Positions 28,900-37,375 of a stretch of DNA of 64,000 nt are shown here, piece by piece. A program made the position numbers and the translations under genes. The notes beneath the pieces are model-generated. The model did not search any database and was not told the DNA's origin. It saw nothing but the letters and a program-made list of their open reading frames with translations. Numbering within the stretch: the first letter of the stretch is position 1; the number at the start of each line of letters is the position of its first letter. This DNA is from Phocaeicola coprophilus (GTDB taxonomy: Bacteria; Bacteroidota; Bacteroidia; Bacteroidales; Bacteroidaceae), in assembly GCA_016900015.1 (NCBI GenBank), contig JACJJM010000008.1, positions 1 through 64,000 of the forward strand, given 5' to 3'.

Positions 28900-30879
28900 A
28901 TGAAACAATACATTCAACATACACTTTCCAAAGGCTTGCTCCTGCTGAGCGGCGCTTTGATGCTGGGCAGCTGCACCGACAGCTTCCTCGAACCCGACCC
29001 CCTCTCGATGTACGAACCGGGAGTCACCTTCTCCACCGAGTCCGGTCTGCAATCGGCCCTGGCCATGTGCGACCGTCACTTGCGCAGTTACTGGACACAC
29101 TATGACAACAAAAACATCAGCGTGCCCATTGGTACAGAATACTTGTTCTCTGACCTTTGCCTCTTCGGCAAGACTGACTTTGGAAACGGTGGCTGTTACG
29201 ACAACTTTGCCGACAAGCTGACCCCGACCAATGGTATTGCTGACGGTGACGACAACCGCATCTCTTACTTCTGGGGTGAGACTTGGACCGGCATCAAGTA
29301 TGCCAACACGGTGATTAACTACATTGACAATGTGGAAGGCTTGGACGAAGCTACCAAGAATGCCTACCTGGGTCGCGCCTACTTCCACCGTTCGTTCCGC
29401 TACCTGAACCTTGTGTTCCAGTTTGGCGATGTACCTTTGGTGACGAAGCTCCTTGAAGTGCCCAAGCAAAACTATCGTTCCACGAAGCAGGAAGCCATCT
29501 TGGAAATGATTACGAAAGACATGGAGTTTGCCGTCGAGTGGGTACCCGAGTGGGCCGACACGGAATACTACGGCCAGGTGAACAAGGGCGCGTGCCGTCA
29601 ACTGCTCATCAAGTGCTACCTCGCTACCGGTCAATGGGAGAAAGCCGAGAAGCAGGCCGACATCCTCATCGCCCAATATCCGATGATGCAAGACACGTTC
29701 GGCACGTTTGAAAACGTCAGCGCGACCGACACGTGGAGCATCGACCGCAATGTCATCTGGGACTTACACCGTCCGGTCAACAAGCACATTGCTGCCAACA
29801 CCGAGGCTATCATGGTGATGCCCAACAGTTCCGATCAGACGCATGTGGACTTCCTGACCATGCGTATCTTCGGTCCGTTCTGGAATGACGGCAGATTGAA
29901 GACTCCTGATGCACAACAGGCTGTGTTGAGACCTGCACGTAATGCCGGAGACTATCGTGCCGACCATGACTGGCTTCGCGCCATCGGCCGCGGCATCGGT
30001 GTCTGCCGCCTCACTCACTTCGCCCAACACTCCTTGTGGTACGTGAACGGCGTGGAGGACACCCAAGACCTTCGCCACAACTCCCAAGTGGGCAACTGGG
30101 TGAACATGGAAGACATCACGTACAGCAATACGGCTTCTGCTTACGATGGCAAACCACTACGCCTTTACGACGATGCAGGCAAATGCCTCTGCACTGATAC
30201 AATCCGTGACTGGTATGACTTCCCGCTTTACAAGATTTGGCTGCGCGACGAAGTGAACGAGGCCAAGGCAGGCGCGACGGAATACAACGGTGCGACGCTG
30301 GGCAGCGATGCCAGTTGGTATCTCTACCGTTCGGCTGAAACTTACCTGCTCCGTGCCGAAGCCCGTTTTTACCAAGACAACATCAAGGGAGCGACGGAAG
30401 ATGTGAATGAAGTGCGCAAACGTGCTCATTGCTCGCAGCTTTACACCTCCGTCAACATCGGTGACATCATGAACGAACGTGCCCGCGAACTGTACCTCGA
30501 AGAGTGGCGTCACGCCGAGCTGGTGCGCGTGTCCTACTGCCTCGCCCTCAGCGGCAAACCCGACGAATGGGGCAACACCTACAGCCTCGACAACTGGGAC
30601 AAGCAGAGCGGCACAGACCCCAACGGCGGCAGCTACTGGTATCAACGCCTGATGCACTACTCTTACTACAACAAGGGTGTCATCTCTTCAGGCCAAGCCA
30701 CCCAGCTCACCTACAAAATGGACAAGCACAACATGTATTGGCCCATCCCGAACAGTGCCATCATCGGCAACAACAAGGGCCAGTTGGCTCAGAACTACGG
30801 CTACGACGGTTATGACGAGAACACCCCGATGTGGGAGACTTGGGAAGAAGCCGTCGCCGACGAAGACAGAACCGAATAA
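28900..30879 (+). CDS. SusD/RagB-like surface glycan-binding lipoprotein
   Basis: The 659-residue protein is the SusC partner that captures the glycan at the cell surface. The lipobox LGSC places lipidation at C25. Family features include the 'YLGRAYFHRSFRYLNLVFQFGDVPLV' type helical block near 160-185, 'ETYLLRAEARFYQ' near 485 and 'ERARELYLEEWRHAELVRVSY' near 525. The C-terminus has the usual 'MYWPIPNSAI' motif. A perfect intrinsic terminator follows 48 bases past the stop, closing the SusC/SusD operon. Confidence 0.94.
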   Translation: MKQYIQHTLSKGLLLLSGALMLGSCTDSFLEPDPLSMYEPGVTFSTESGLQSALAMCDRHLRSYWTHYDNKNISVPIGTEYLFSDLCLFGKTDFGNGGCYDNFADKLTPTNGIADGDDNRISYFWGETWTGIKYANTVINYIDNVEGLDEATKNAYLGRAYFHRSFRYLNLVFQFGDVPLVTKLLEVPKQNYRSTKQEAILEMITKDMEFAVEWVPEWADTEYYGQVNKGACRQLLIKCYLATGQWEKAEKQADILIAQYPMMQDTFGTFENVSATDTWSIDRNVIWDLHRPVNKHIAANTEAIMVMPNSSDQTHVDFLTMRIFGPFWNDGRLKTPDAQQAVLRPARNAGDYRADHDWLRAIGRGIGVCRLTHFAQHSLWYVNGVEDTQDLRHNSQVGNWVNMEDITYSNTASAYDGKPLRLYDDAGKCLCTDTIRDWYDFPLYKIWLRDEVNEAKAGATEYNGATLGSDASWYLYRSAETYLLRAEARFYQDNIKGATEDVNEVRKRAHCSQLYTSVNIGDIMNERARELYLEEWRHAELVRVSYCLALSGKPDEWGNTYSLDNWDKQSGTDPNGGSYWYQRLMHYSYYNKGVISSGQATQLTYKMDKHNMYWPIPNSAIIGNNKGQLAQNYGYDGYDENTPMWETWEEAVADEDRTE

Positions 30880-30927
30880 ACTTCTTTATTCCTTATCTAA
30901 CATATCTTCGATATTCATTGTAACTCG

Positions 30928-30965
30928 AAAGGGCGTGCCTGCACGGCGCGCCCTTTTGTTGTTTT
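30928..30965 (+). terminator. Rho-independent terminator after SusD
   Basis: AAAGGGCG (30928-30935) pairs with CGCCCTTT (30949-30956), with extra inner pairs. A T-rich run (ttttgttgtttt) follows. Confidence 0.8.
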
Positions 30966-31065
30966 CCTGCCCCTCCTTTCCGTCCGACGACGGCCTCCTT
31001 TCCGCTCTTGCGCGCCTTCCTTTCCGTGGTCGGGCGGATTCCTTTCCGTGGTCCGGGGTGTTGAA
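30960..31065. repeat. GC-rich intergenic repeat copy
   Basis: Blocks cctcctttccgctcttgc and cctttccgtggtcgggcgg resemble the copy near 10085-10140 (ctccttttcgctcttgc) and the copy near 5330-5380. There is no gene here. It follows the SusD terminator directly. Confidence 0.5.
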
Positions 31066-31083
31066 AAGGGGCTTCTGTGAGGC

Positions 31084-31217
31084 TGTGTCGAAATAGACTT
31101 TGTAGGGACGCACGGTCTGTGCGTCCGCTTAGGCAAGCATTGAAACACAAGGCTTTGACATTCGGACGCACGAACCGTGCGTCCCTACGAAAGTTGCACA
31201 TTTCCCATTTCGACACA
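31084..31217. mobile_element. 134-bp palindromic MITE-like element
   Basis: Terminal inverted repeats TGTGTCGAAAT (31084-31094) and ATTTCGACACA (31207-31217) are perfect. Inside, gtagggacgcacggt and its reverse complement form a second set, and each arm is itself a small palindrome (ggacgcac..gtgcgtcc). The whole can fold into a cruciform. It has no coding capacity. It lies 155 bases before a decayed Rpn-type nuclease gene. No clear target-site duplication is visible. Confidence 0.6.
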
Positions 31218-31325
31218 TGCCGTTTGTGGAATGGACATACGCTTCTGTCCCTTCGGATGTGTCATCCGAAGGAGTCGAGTATGAGGATTTCCAATCCGGA
31301 ATATCCAAATCCCGCTGAAAACCTG

Positions 31326-31333
31326 TATCTTTG
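31326..31333 (+). promoter_or_regulatory. -7 element before the nuclease relic
   Basis: TATCTTTG matches TAnnTTTG exactly, 40 bases before the ATG of the decayed gene. It is probably a leftover promoter. Confidence 0.45.
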
Positions 31334-31372
31334 CAAAGGACAACAATTAATCTTGAAAAAAACAGCAGTGAC

Positions 31373-31621
31373 ATGAAATATCTGAATCCCAAAGCAGACC
31401 TGACGTTCAAGAAAGTGTTCGGCGAGCATCCCGACCTGATGATGAGCCTGCTCAACGCGTTGCTCCCCTTCGAAAGCCTACGTGCGCCAGCTTGAAATCA
31501 ATGAGAACTACGAGCTGCTCCAGCCCGTGTATTTGCTCAACCTGGTCAACGACATCTTCGAGCCTGACATCCGCAATATTACCATTACTACCGCCTGGTG
31601 CACAGCGAACGCACGGACAAC
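31373..31621 (+). pseudogene. Decayed Rpn-family nuclease/putative transposase
   Basis: The start MKYLNPKADLTFKKVFG and the following LLNALLPFE are characteristic of the Rpn/PD-(D/E)XK nuclease transposase family of Bacteroidetes (usually about 290-310 residues). After about 35 codons the frame is lost at ..ccttcgaaagccta... In other frames the family sequence resumes (VRQLEINENYELLQPVY.., then YHYYRLVHSERTD). So at least two frame changes and a large 3' deletion have occurred. It is followed by an intrinsic terminator at 31635-31670. Confidence 0.7.
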
Positions 31622-31634
31622 TTATAAAGACAGG

Positions 31635-31670
31635 AGGAACAGAAGTCGAAAGGCTTTTGTTCCTTTTTTT
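31635..31670 (+). terminator. Intrinsic terminator
   Basis: AGGAACAGAAG (31635-31645) pairs with CTTTTGTTCCT (31654-31664, one G-T pair) and is followed by a T run. It ends the decayed nuclease gene. Confidence 0.7.
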
Positions 31671-31766
31671 ATTGTTCCTCATGGCTTGGAAGCTTCTCCC
31701 CAAAAATACCGAAAATGTTGCCCCTTTTTGCCGAAAAAAACGACCCTGCTTCCGGACTCCACGGCG

Positions 31767-31774
31767 TATATTTG
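31767..31774 (+). promoter_or_regulatory. Likely -7 element of the GH16-GH97 operon
   Basis: TATATTTG matches TAnnTTTG exactly, 33 bases before the GH16 start. The -33 region is weak. Confidence 0.45.
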
Positions 31775-31806
31775 TGGAAAGAATCTTGTGTAACTGTAAA
31801 GAAAGA

Positions 31807-32661
31807 ATGCGTATGAAGCTAATTGTGTGTATTGTAAGTAGCCTGTTGGCGGTTGTGTCCCCGGTGGGGGCACAGCCCGACGGCTACGAGCTGGTGTGGA
31901 GCGATGAATTCAGCACCGAGGGCCGTCCTGACTCGGCCTCATGGAATTTCGAGAACGGATTTGCCCGCAATGAAGAGTTGCAATGGTATCAGGAGGACAA
32001 CGCTACATGCCGCAATGGACTGCTCATCATCGAAGCACGGCCCGAGAGCCGCCCCAATCCCCTCTACGAAGCCGGCAGCCGCGATTGGCGGCGGAAGCGT
32101 CCGACCGTGGAGTGCACCTCGTCGTCGCTTACCACGGCCGGCAAGCACGAGTTCCTCTATGGCCGGCTCGAAGTGCGCGCACGCATCCCGGTGGGCAAAG
32201 GCGCATGGCCCGCCATTTGGCTGCTGGGGCGCGACATGGAGTGGCCCTCCTGCGGAGAGATTGACGTCATGGAGTTCTACCGCCGGCAGGGCGTGCCCCA
32301 CATATTGGCCAATGCCGCCTGGGGGACTGACCGCCGCTACGTGGCCCGGTGGGACTCACAGGCTATCCCTTTCAGCCACTTCCTGGAGCAGAATCCTGAC
32401 TGGGCCTCAGAGTTCCACATCTGGCGCATGGATTGGGACGAGGACTACATCCGCATCTATCTCGACGACGAGTTGCTCAATGAAATACGCCTGGCCGAAA
32501 CGTTCAACGGCACGCCCGGAGAGGGGCGCAACCCCTTCCGCCAACCCCAATACATCCTGCTCAATCTGGCCATGGGAGGCATCAATGGCGGAGAAGTGTC
32601 CCCCGAAACCTATCCCATACGCTACGAAATAGATTACGTGCGCATTTACCAAAAGAAATGA
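31807..32661 (+). CDS. Glycoside hydrolase family 16 (endo-beta-galactanase/glucanase-like), secreted
   Basis: The 284-residue exported enzyme is an endo-acting GH16. Its signal peptide ends near residue 22. The catalytic motif ExDxxE is intact: GEIDVME with E151, D153 and E156. The fold begins at 'LVWSDEFSTEG' (about 28-40), and a typical 'AAWGT.R' and 'DWDEDYIRIYLDDELLNE' pattern follows. GH16_3 members cut beta-1,3-glucan or, in arabinogalactan loci, beta-1,3/1,6-galactan; the neighbours (GH35, GH43_24) favour galactan (inference). The start MRMK was chosen for the signal peptide, although the frame is open further upstream. GH97 follows after 24 bases. Confidence 0.9.
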   Translation: MRMKLIVCIVSSLLAVVSPVGAQPDGYELVWSDEFSTEGRPDSASWNFENGFARNEELQWYQEDNATCRNGLLIIEARPESRPNPLYEAGSRDWRRKRPTVECTSSSLTTAGKHEFLYGRLEVRARIPVGKGAWPAIWLLGRDMEWPSCGEIDVMEFYRRQGVPHILANAAWGTDRRYVARWDSQAIPFSHFLEQNPDWASEFHIWRMDWDEDYIRIYLDDELLNEIRLAETFNGTPGEGRNPFRQPQYILLNLAMGGINGGEVSPETYPIRYEIDYVRIYQKK

Positions 32662-32685
32662 AGAATGATGAATGAAGAATGATGA

Positions 32686-34659
32686 ATGATGAAAAAGAGT
32701 AAGTATTTATGCCCCGCCCTCCTCATGGCCCTGTGCTTCGGTCCGTCAGCACGGGCACAAGACGCCGTAGTCTATGGGCCGGACAGCCTCCTGCGGGTCG
32801 ACATCGCGGTGAAGGAGGGACGGCCTGTCTATGCCGTGGCCTACAAGGGAAAGACCATCCTCGAGGACTCTCCACTGGGATTCGTCGCCGATGTGGGTGA
32901 CTTCACCACCGGACTTTCCTTCGCCGGCACAAGGCAGAGGGCCATCGACGAGACCTATCATTTGGACCGCATCAAGCAGTCCGAGGTGCACTACCGGGCC
33001 AACGAACTCTCCGTTACTCTGCGCGACAGGGAGGGGCGGACGTTTGATATCGTATTTCGCGTGAGCGACAATGACCTCGCCTTCCGTTATGAATTGCCCC
33101 GCTACGGCGACACGGGGTGCGTCGTCATCCGGCGCGAAGCGACAGGCTTCGACTTTCCCACAGGGACGACCACCTTCCTCACCCCGCAGAGCGACGCGAT
33201 GACAGGCTGGAAGCGCACGAAGCCAAGCTACGAGGAACACTACAAAGCCGATGCCCCGATGGGCGAACCTTCCCAATACGGCCACGGCTATACATTCCCC
33301 GCATTGTTCCATATCGGTGACGACCACTGGGCTTTAGTGAGCGAGACTGGTGTGGACAGCCGCTACTGTGCCTCGCATCTCAGCGACGCGACCCCCGAAG
33401 GGCTTTACACCATCGCTTTCCCCATGCCCGAGGAGAACAATGGTAACGGGACAGCCAGCCCCGGCATGGCTCTCCCGGCACGTACTCCCTGGCGCACGGT
33501 GACCGTCGGCGACTCCTTGGAACCCATCGTCGAAACGACTGTCCCCTGGGATGTCACTGAGCCGCGCTATCCCTCTTCCCATGCCTACACCTACGGGCGG
33601 GGGACATGGAGCTGGATACTCTGGCAGGACGGTAGTATTAACTACGATGACCAGCTCCGCTACATCGACCTCGCCGCTGCCCTCGGCTATGAGTTCGTCC
33701 TCATCGACAACTTCTGGGACGAGCGCATCGGACGCCGGCGCATAGCCGACCTCGCTTCCTACGCACGCTCCAAAGGCGTCGGCCTCTTCCTCTGGTACAG
33801 TTCAAGCGGCTATTGGAACGACATTTCCCAAAGCCCGACCGGCTGCATGGACGACCCCATCGCACGCAAACGGGAGATGCGTTGGCTGGCCTCGCTGGGC
33901 GTGAAGGGGATAAAGGTGGACTTCTTCGGAGGAGACAAGCAGGAGACCATGAGACTCTACGAGGCCATCCTGAGCGATGCCGACGACGCCGGCCTACTGG
34001 TCATCTTCCACGGTTGCACCCTGCCGCGGGGCTGGGAGAGGATGTATCCCAACTACGTGGGTAGTGAAGCGGTGCTGGCTTCTGAGAACTTGGTGTTCAA
34101 TCAACGCTTTGACGACGAGGAGGCCTTCAATGCCTGCCTGCATCCTTTCCTGCGAAACACGGTCGGGTGCATGGAGTTCGGCGGCGTCATCCTCAACCGA
34201 CGGCTCAACCGTACGAATGACGGGGGATGCACGCGACGGACGACGGATGCCTTCCAACTGGCTACAGCCGTCCTCTTCCAAAATCCCATCCAGAACTTCG
34301 CATTGACTCCAAATAACCTCACCGACGCGCCCGAGGCTGCCATTCGCTTCATGAAGGAAGTGCCCACGACGTGGGACGAGACACAGCTCATCGAGGGCTA
34401 TCCGGGCTGTTACTGTGTCCTGGCCCGCCGCCACGGTTCGCGCTGGTATGTCGCAGGCATCAATGCCGGGCCGGAGACGGTCGAACTGACACTCGACCTG
34501 CCGATGCTCGCCCGCGGGACAACGGTCGAAGTCTATGAGGACGAACCGAAGACGGGCTGTCTGCGGTCCGCGACACGCACCGTGAAGAAGCCCGGGGCGG
34601 TCCGGGTCTCCATTCGCCCGAATAGCGGTGTCGTGATGACGGCTGACGTATCGGAGTGA
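32686..34659 (+). CDS. Glycoside hydrolase family 97 (retaining alpha-galactosidase-type)
   Basis: This 657-residue exported GH97 has a signal peptide (to about 24), an N-terminal beta-sandwich (about 25-280), a TIM barrel (about 290-560) and a C-terminal domain. The barrel contains 'YEFVLIDNFWDERIG' and 'GVKGIKVDFFGGDKQE'. Aspartate D412 in KVDFF occupies the nucleophile position of the retaining, alpha-galactosidase branch of GH97, whereas inverting SusB-type enzymes have a different arrangement. So an alpha-galactosidase-type activity is likelier than alpha-glucosidase. It is probably cotranscribed with GH16. Short direct repeats (gaatgatgaat..gaatgatgaat) fill the gap before the start. 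Confidence 0.88.
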   Translation: MMKKSKYLCPALLMALCFGPSARAQDAVVYGPDSLLRVDIAVKEGRPVYAVAYKGKTILEDSPLGFVADVGDFTTGLSFAGTRQRAIDETYHLDRIKQSEVHYRANELSVTLRDREGRTFDIVFRVSDNDLAFRYELPRYGDTGCVVIRREATGFDFPTGTTTFLTPQSDAMTGWKRTKPSYEEHYKADAPMGEPSQYGHGYTFPALFHIGDDHWALVSETGVDSRYCASHLSDATPEGLYTIAFPMPEENNGNGTASPGMALPARTPWRTVTVGDSLEPIVETTVPWDVTEPRYPSSHAYTYGRGTWSWILWQDGSINYDDQLRYIDLAAALGYEFVLIDNFWDERIGRRRIADLASYARSKGVGLFLWYSSSGYWNDISQSPTGCMDDPIARKREMRWLASLGVKGIKVDFFGGDKQETMRLYEAILSDADDAGLLVIFHGCTLPRGWERMYPNYVGSEAVLASENLVFNQRFDDEEAFNACLHPFLRNTVGCMEFGGVILNRRLNRTNDGGCTRRTTDAFQLATAVLFQNPIQNFALTPNNLTDAPEAAIRFMKEVPTTWDETQLIEGYPGCYCVLARRHGSRWYVAGINAGPETVELTLDLPMLARGTTVEVYEDEPKTGCLRSATRTVKKPGAVRVSIRPNSGVVMTADVSE

Positions 34660-34776
34660 AATCCGCATTGAGAAAAAGACTGACACGTACATTTCCCTCC
34701 TTTTCCTCCATTCCCTTCAAAGTGTGTTTTGTAAATGATTGATAATCAATAGTAAAGTCAGTGAACCCCGACGGGA

Positions 34777-34830
34777 TTCCCGTTAAACCCCGACGAGGGG
34801 TTCGTTGGGGTTTAACGGGAAATTCGTGTT
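34777..34830 (+). terminator. 15-bp stem terminator after GH97
   Basis: TTCCCGTTAAACCCC (34777-34791) and GGGGTTTAACGGGAA (34807-34821) are perfect inverted copies with a 15-base loop. A T run (gtgttttttt) follows. It also contains repeated accccgacg blocks. Confidence 0.8.
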
Positions 34831-34896
34831 TTTTTCATCCCTCCTTATTCATAAAACTATTGACAAATGACGTAAGTCTGACGGGACGTTCGGGCA

Positions 34897-34958
34897 TAAA
34901 AAGAGCGGTATGCAAGCCTCGGTGAGCGTCTGCCGCTCCGTCCGTGCCTGCATACCGC
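34897..34958 (-). terminator. Terminator of the GH35 operon
   Basis: GCGGTATGCA (34905-34914) pairs with TGCATACCGC (34949-34958), with an inner GAGCG/CGCTC stem. On the minus strand a U-rich run from 34897-34902 follows. It lies just past the GH35 stop. Confidence 0.7.
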
Positions 34959-34986
34959 AGTCAGGAATGTCGGATATATACCTTAT

Positions 34987-37335
34987 TTAATAGGTGAAGT
35001 CCGATGCCTTCACATACACCTTATAGTCTTTTATCAGACCTGGCGCACCGGCTTCGGCGCGTGGCAGCATGCGGAGTCCCGTCACCTTGTGCTGTCCGCC
35101 AAGGTCGATGATGAGCTGATGGGGGAAGGCCGTGTTGTCCACTGTCTGCCAGAACGTGCTTTCTTGACGGTCATATACTTTATCCGCCGTGCGGTTGCCG
35201 CTGCGGGTTTCTTCGCTGTCGGCATATACGACCTTCCAGTCCTCGCGCGGCAACGGGCGGCCGTTCTCGTCCAAGACATCCAGCTCGGCGATGGCTGCGA
35301 TGTTGGTGCCGTCATAGTTGGAAGTCGCGTCGAGGCACAGGTAGCGGCCTTCTGCCGGGGCTTTGAACTTCACCTCCTGCCAGCCGTTGCCCTTGGCGAA
35401 CGTACCGGAATGGACAGGCGTTTCGCCTGCGAGCTTCAGGTTTTGTCCGTCCTTGCGGTGCGTCTCGGGAGCTTTCACGCGCAGCATGTCGAGGATGGGG
35501 CGCTTCAGTCCGGGGACTTTCATCTCTGCCGGTCCTTTGAGGTCAAGCACGATGATTTCATTTTCGCCCTCGCGGAGCCAGCATCCCGGCATGTAGAGCG
35601 TCTGTTGAGGGCCTATTTCCCAAAATCGTCCCATGGCGTGCCCGTTGACCCAGACCATGCCCTTGCCCCATGTCTGCATGTCGAGGAATGTGTCGCCCGT
35701 GTGGTCGAGGGTGAATGTCGCACGATACCAGGCAGGACCGTCGACAGTCTTTCCGGGACGGAAGTTTCTGTCGCTGACGAAATCATAGAAGGGCGGGAGG
35801 CTGTAGACGGTCCATCCTTTCAGCTCCGTGGCCTGTCCGTCGCATATGATTTCCACTTTCTTGGTAATGCCTTTGCGGTCGTGGATGGATTTGTCGAAGT
35901 TGACACGTCCCATTGCCTCGACCAGGATGTCAAGTCGCGTGCCCTTCTTGAGGGTTTCCTTCAGGGGCAATGTAAATTCGCCCTTGCGGCGGTCAAGGCG
36001 TCCGAGGAGCTTTCCGTCAGCGAACACCTGTGCCCAATCATGCATTTCGTCGAGGTGCAGTTCCCCTGACGCGTCGTCCTGGAGCGTCGTGCGGTAGAGG
36101 ATGCAACCCCAACCCTGGTCGAACATCTCCATCGGGCGTATGTCGTCAGAGTGTTTCGGCTCAGGCAAGTTATCGAAGAGCGGGGCGACTTGCCATTCGG
36201 TGACTGCCGGGATTTCGATGACCGGATAGGGCGCGGGCGGTTCGGGGAGGGTTTCCCCTTCGGGAATGTATTGCTTCAGGAGGTCACGCAGGAGGAAGTA
36301 TTTCGGAGTGGTCCATCCCGCTTCGCTGATGGGGGCATCGTAGTCGTAGGAGCTGCACATGGCCGAGTAAGCCGGATTGTTGGCTCCTCCCCACCATCCG
36401 AAGGTCGTCCCTCCGTGAGTCATGTAGAGGCTGAACGATATGCCGCGGTCGAGCATGTCCTTGATGCCGTCGACCATCGTCCGTGCATCGCGCGTCTCAT
36501 GCTTTCGCCCCCAGTGGTCAAACCATCCGCTCCAGAACTCGCTACACATAAGCGGCGTGTCTGGGCGAAGTTCTTTCAGTTTGCGGAATTGTTCGTCGAT
36601 GTTGGCTCCTGTCCCGAAATTGACTGTCCATAGAAGGTCATCGAGGGCATTGTTGGTGAAATTCGAGCTCCAGTCGCATTGGAATAGGGGGACGTCAGTG
36701 AACCCTGCCCGGCGCACCAGGTCACGGATGGCCGAGACGTATGGTTTGTCCACGCCATAGGAGCCATACTCATTCTCCACCTGCACCATAATGATGTTGC
36801 CCCCGCGTGTCACTTGGAGGTCGGCGAGCTGACGGCCTACTTCGTCCATGAAGAGACCCACACGCTCCATGTAGTAAGGATCGAGCGTGCGCAGACGGAT
36901 GTTTTCCTGCTTCAGCAGCCACCAGGGAAGACCGCCCATTTCCCATTCGGCGCACACGTAGGGTCCGGGACGCACGATGACATACATCCCATGCTTCTGT
37001 GCGAGGCGGCAGAACTTGGCGATGTCGTTGTTGCCCGAGAAGTCGAACTTGCCCGGTTGAGGTTCATGGATGTTCCAAAAGACGTAGAGGCAGAGAGTGT
37101 TCATGCCGAGAGCCTTGCAGGACAGGATGCGCTGTTCCCAATAGGGTTCGGGTATGCGCGGGTAGTGCACTTCGGCAGCCTTGATGACGAAAGGCTTACC
37201 GTTGAGCAGGAAAGTGCCCTTTCCCACTTCGAATGTCTCTCTTTTCCCCGAAGCGGGCCCGTCATCGGCCGATGCTGTCAGGACAGCTCCCAGCGAGAGG
37301 AGCAGGGAGAGGGTAATGGATAGAAAATGTTTCAT
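34987..37335 (-). CDS. Beta-galactosidase, GH35, with C-terminal galactose-binding-like domain
   Basis: The 782-residue exported enzyme removes terminal beta-galactose. The signal peptide ends near 24. The GH35 barrel (about 45-350) contains 'PYVCAEWEMGGLPWWLL', acid/base E189 in VQVENEYGS and nucleophile E266 in CSEFWSGW. Beta-sandwich jelly-roll domains follow (about 390-620), and the C-terminus (about 650-782) looks like an F5/8-type (CBM32-like) domain. This is the last gene of a minus-strand set GH43-GH51-GH35, all fitting side-chain removal and backbone trimming of an arabinogalactan-type glycan. Confidence 0.93.
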   Translation of the reverse strand: MKHFLSITLSLLLSLGAVLTASADDGPASGKRETFEVGKGTFLLNGKPFVIKAAEVHYPRIPEPYWEQRILSCKALGMNTLCLYVFWNIHEPQPGKFDFSGNNDIAKFCRLAQKHGMYVIVRPGPYVCAEWEMGGLPWWLLKQENIRLRTLDPYYMERVGLFMDEVGRQLADLQVTRGGNIIMVQVENEYGSYGVDKPYVSAIRDLVRRAGFTDVPLFQCDWSSNFTNNALDDLLWTVNFGTGANIDEQFRKLKELRPDTPLMCSEFWSGWFDHWGRKHETRDARTMVDGIKDMLDRGISFSLYMTHGGTTFGWWGGANNPAYSAMCSSYDYDAPISEAGWTTPKYFLLRDLLKQYIPEGETLPEPPAPYPVIEIPAVTEWQVAPLFDNLPEPKHSDDIRPMEMFDQGWGCILYRTTLQDDASGELHLDEMHDWAQVFADGKLLGRLDRRKGEFTLPLKETLKKGTRLDILVEAMGRVNFDKSIHDRKGITKKVEIICDGQATELKGWTVYSLPPFYDFVSDRNFRPGKTVDGPAWYRATFTLDHTGDTFLDMQTWGKGMVWVNGHAMGRFWEIGPQQTLYMPGCWLREGENEIIVLDLKGPAEMKVPGLKRPILDMLRVKAPETHRKDGQNLKLAGETPVHSGTFAKGNGWQEVKFKAPAEGRYLCLDATSNYDGTNIAAIAELDVLDENGRPLPREDWKVVYADSEETRSGNRTADKVYDRQESTFWQTVDNTAFPHQLIIDLGGQHKVTGLRMLPRAEAGAPGLIKDYKVYVKASDFTY

Positions 37336-37375
37336 GAGCAGTATGTTTTAGGTTTCGGATAATGTCGTTGTCCCC

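Noticed and set aside
26108-28924. 938-residue open frame on the minus strand
   Set aside because: It is exactly antisense to SusC, valine/histidine-rich with no domain, and arises from the GC-rich codon bias of the real gene.
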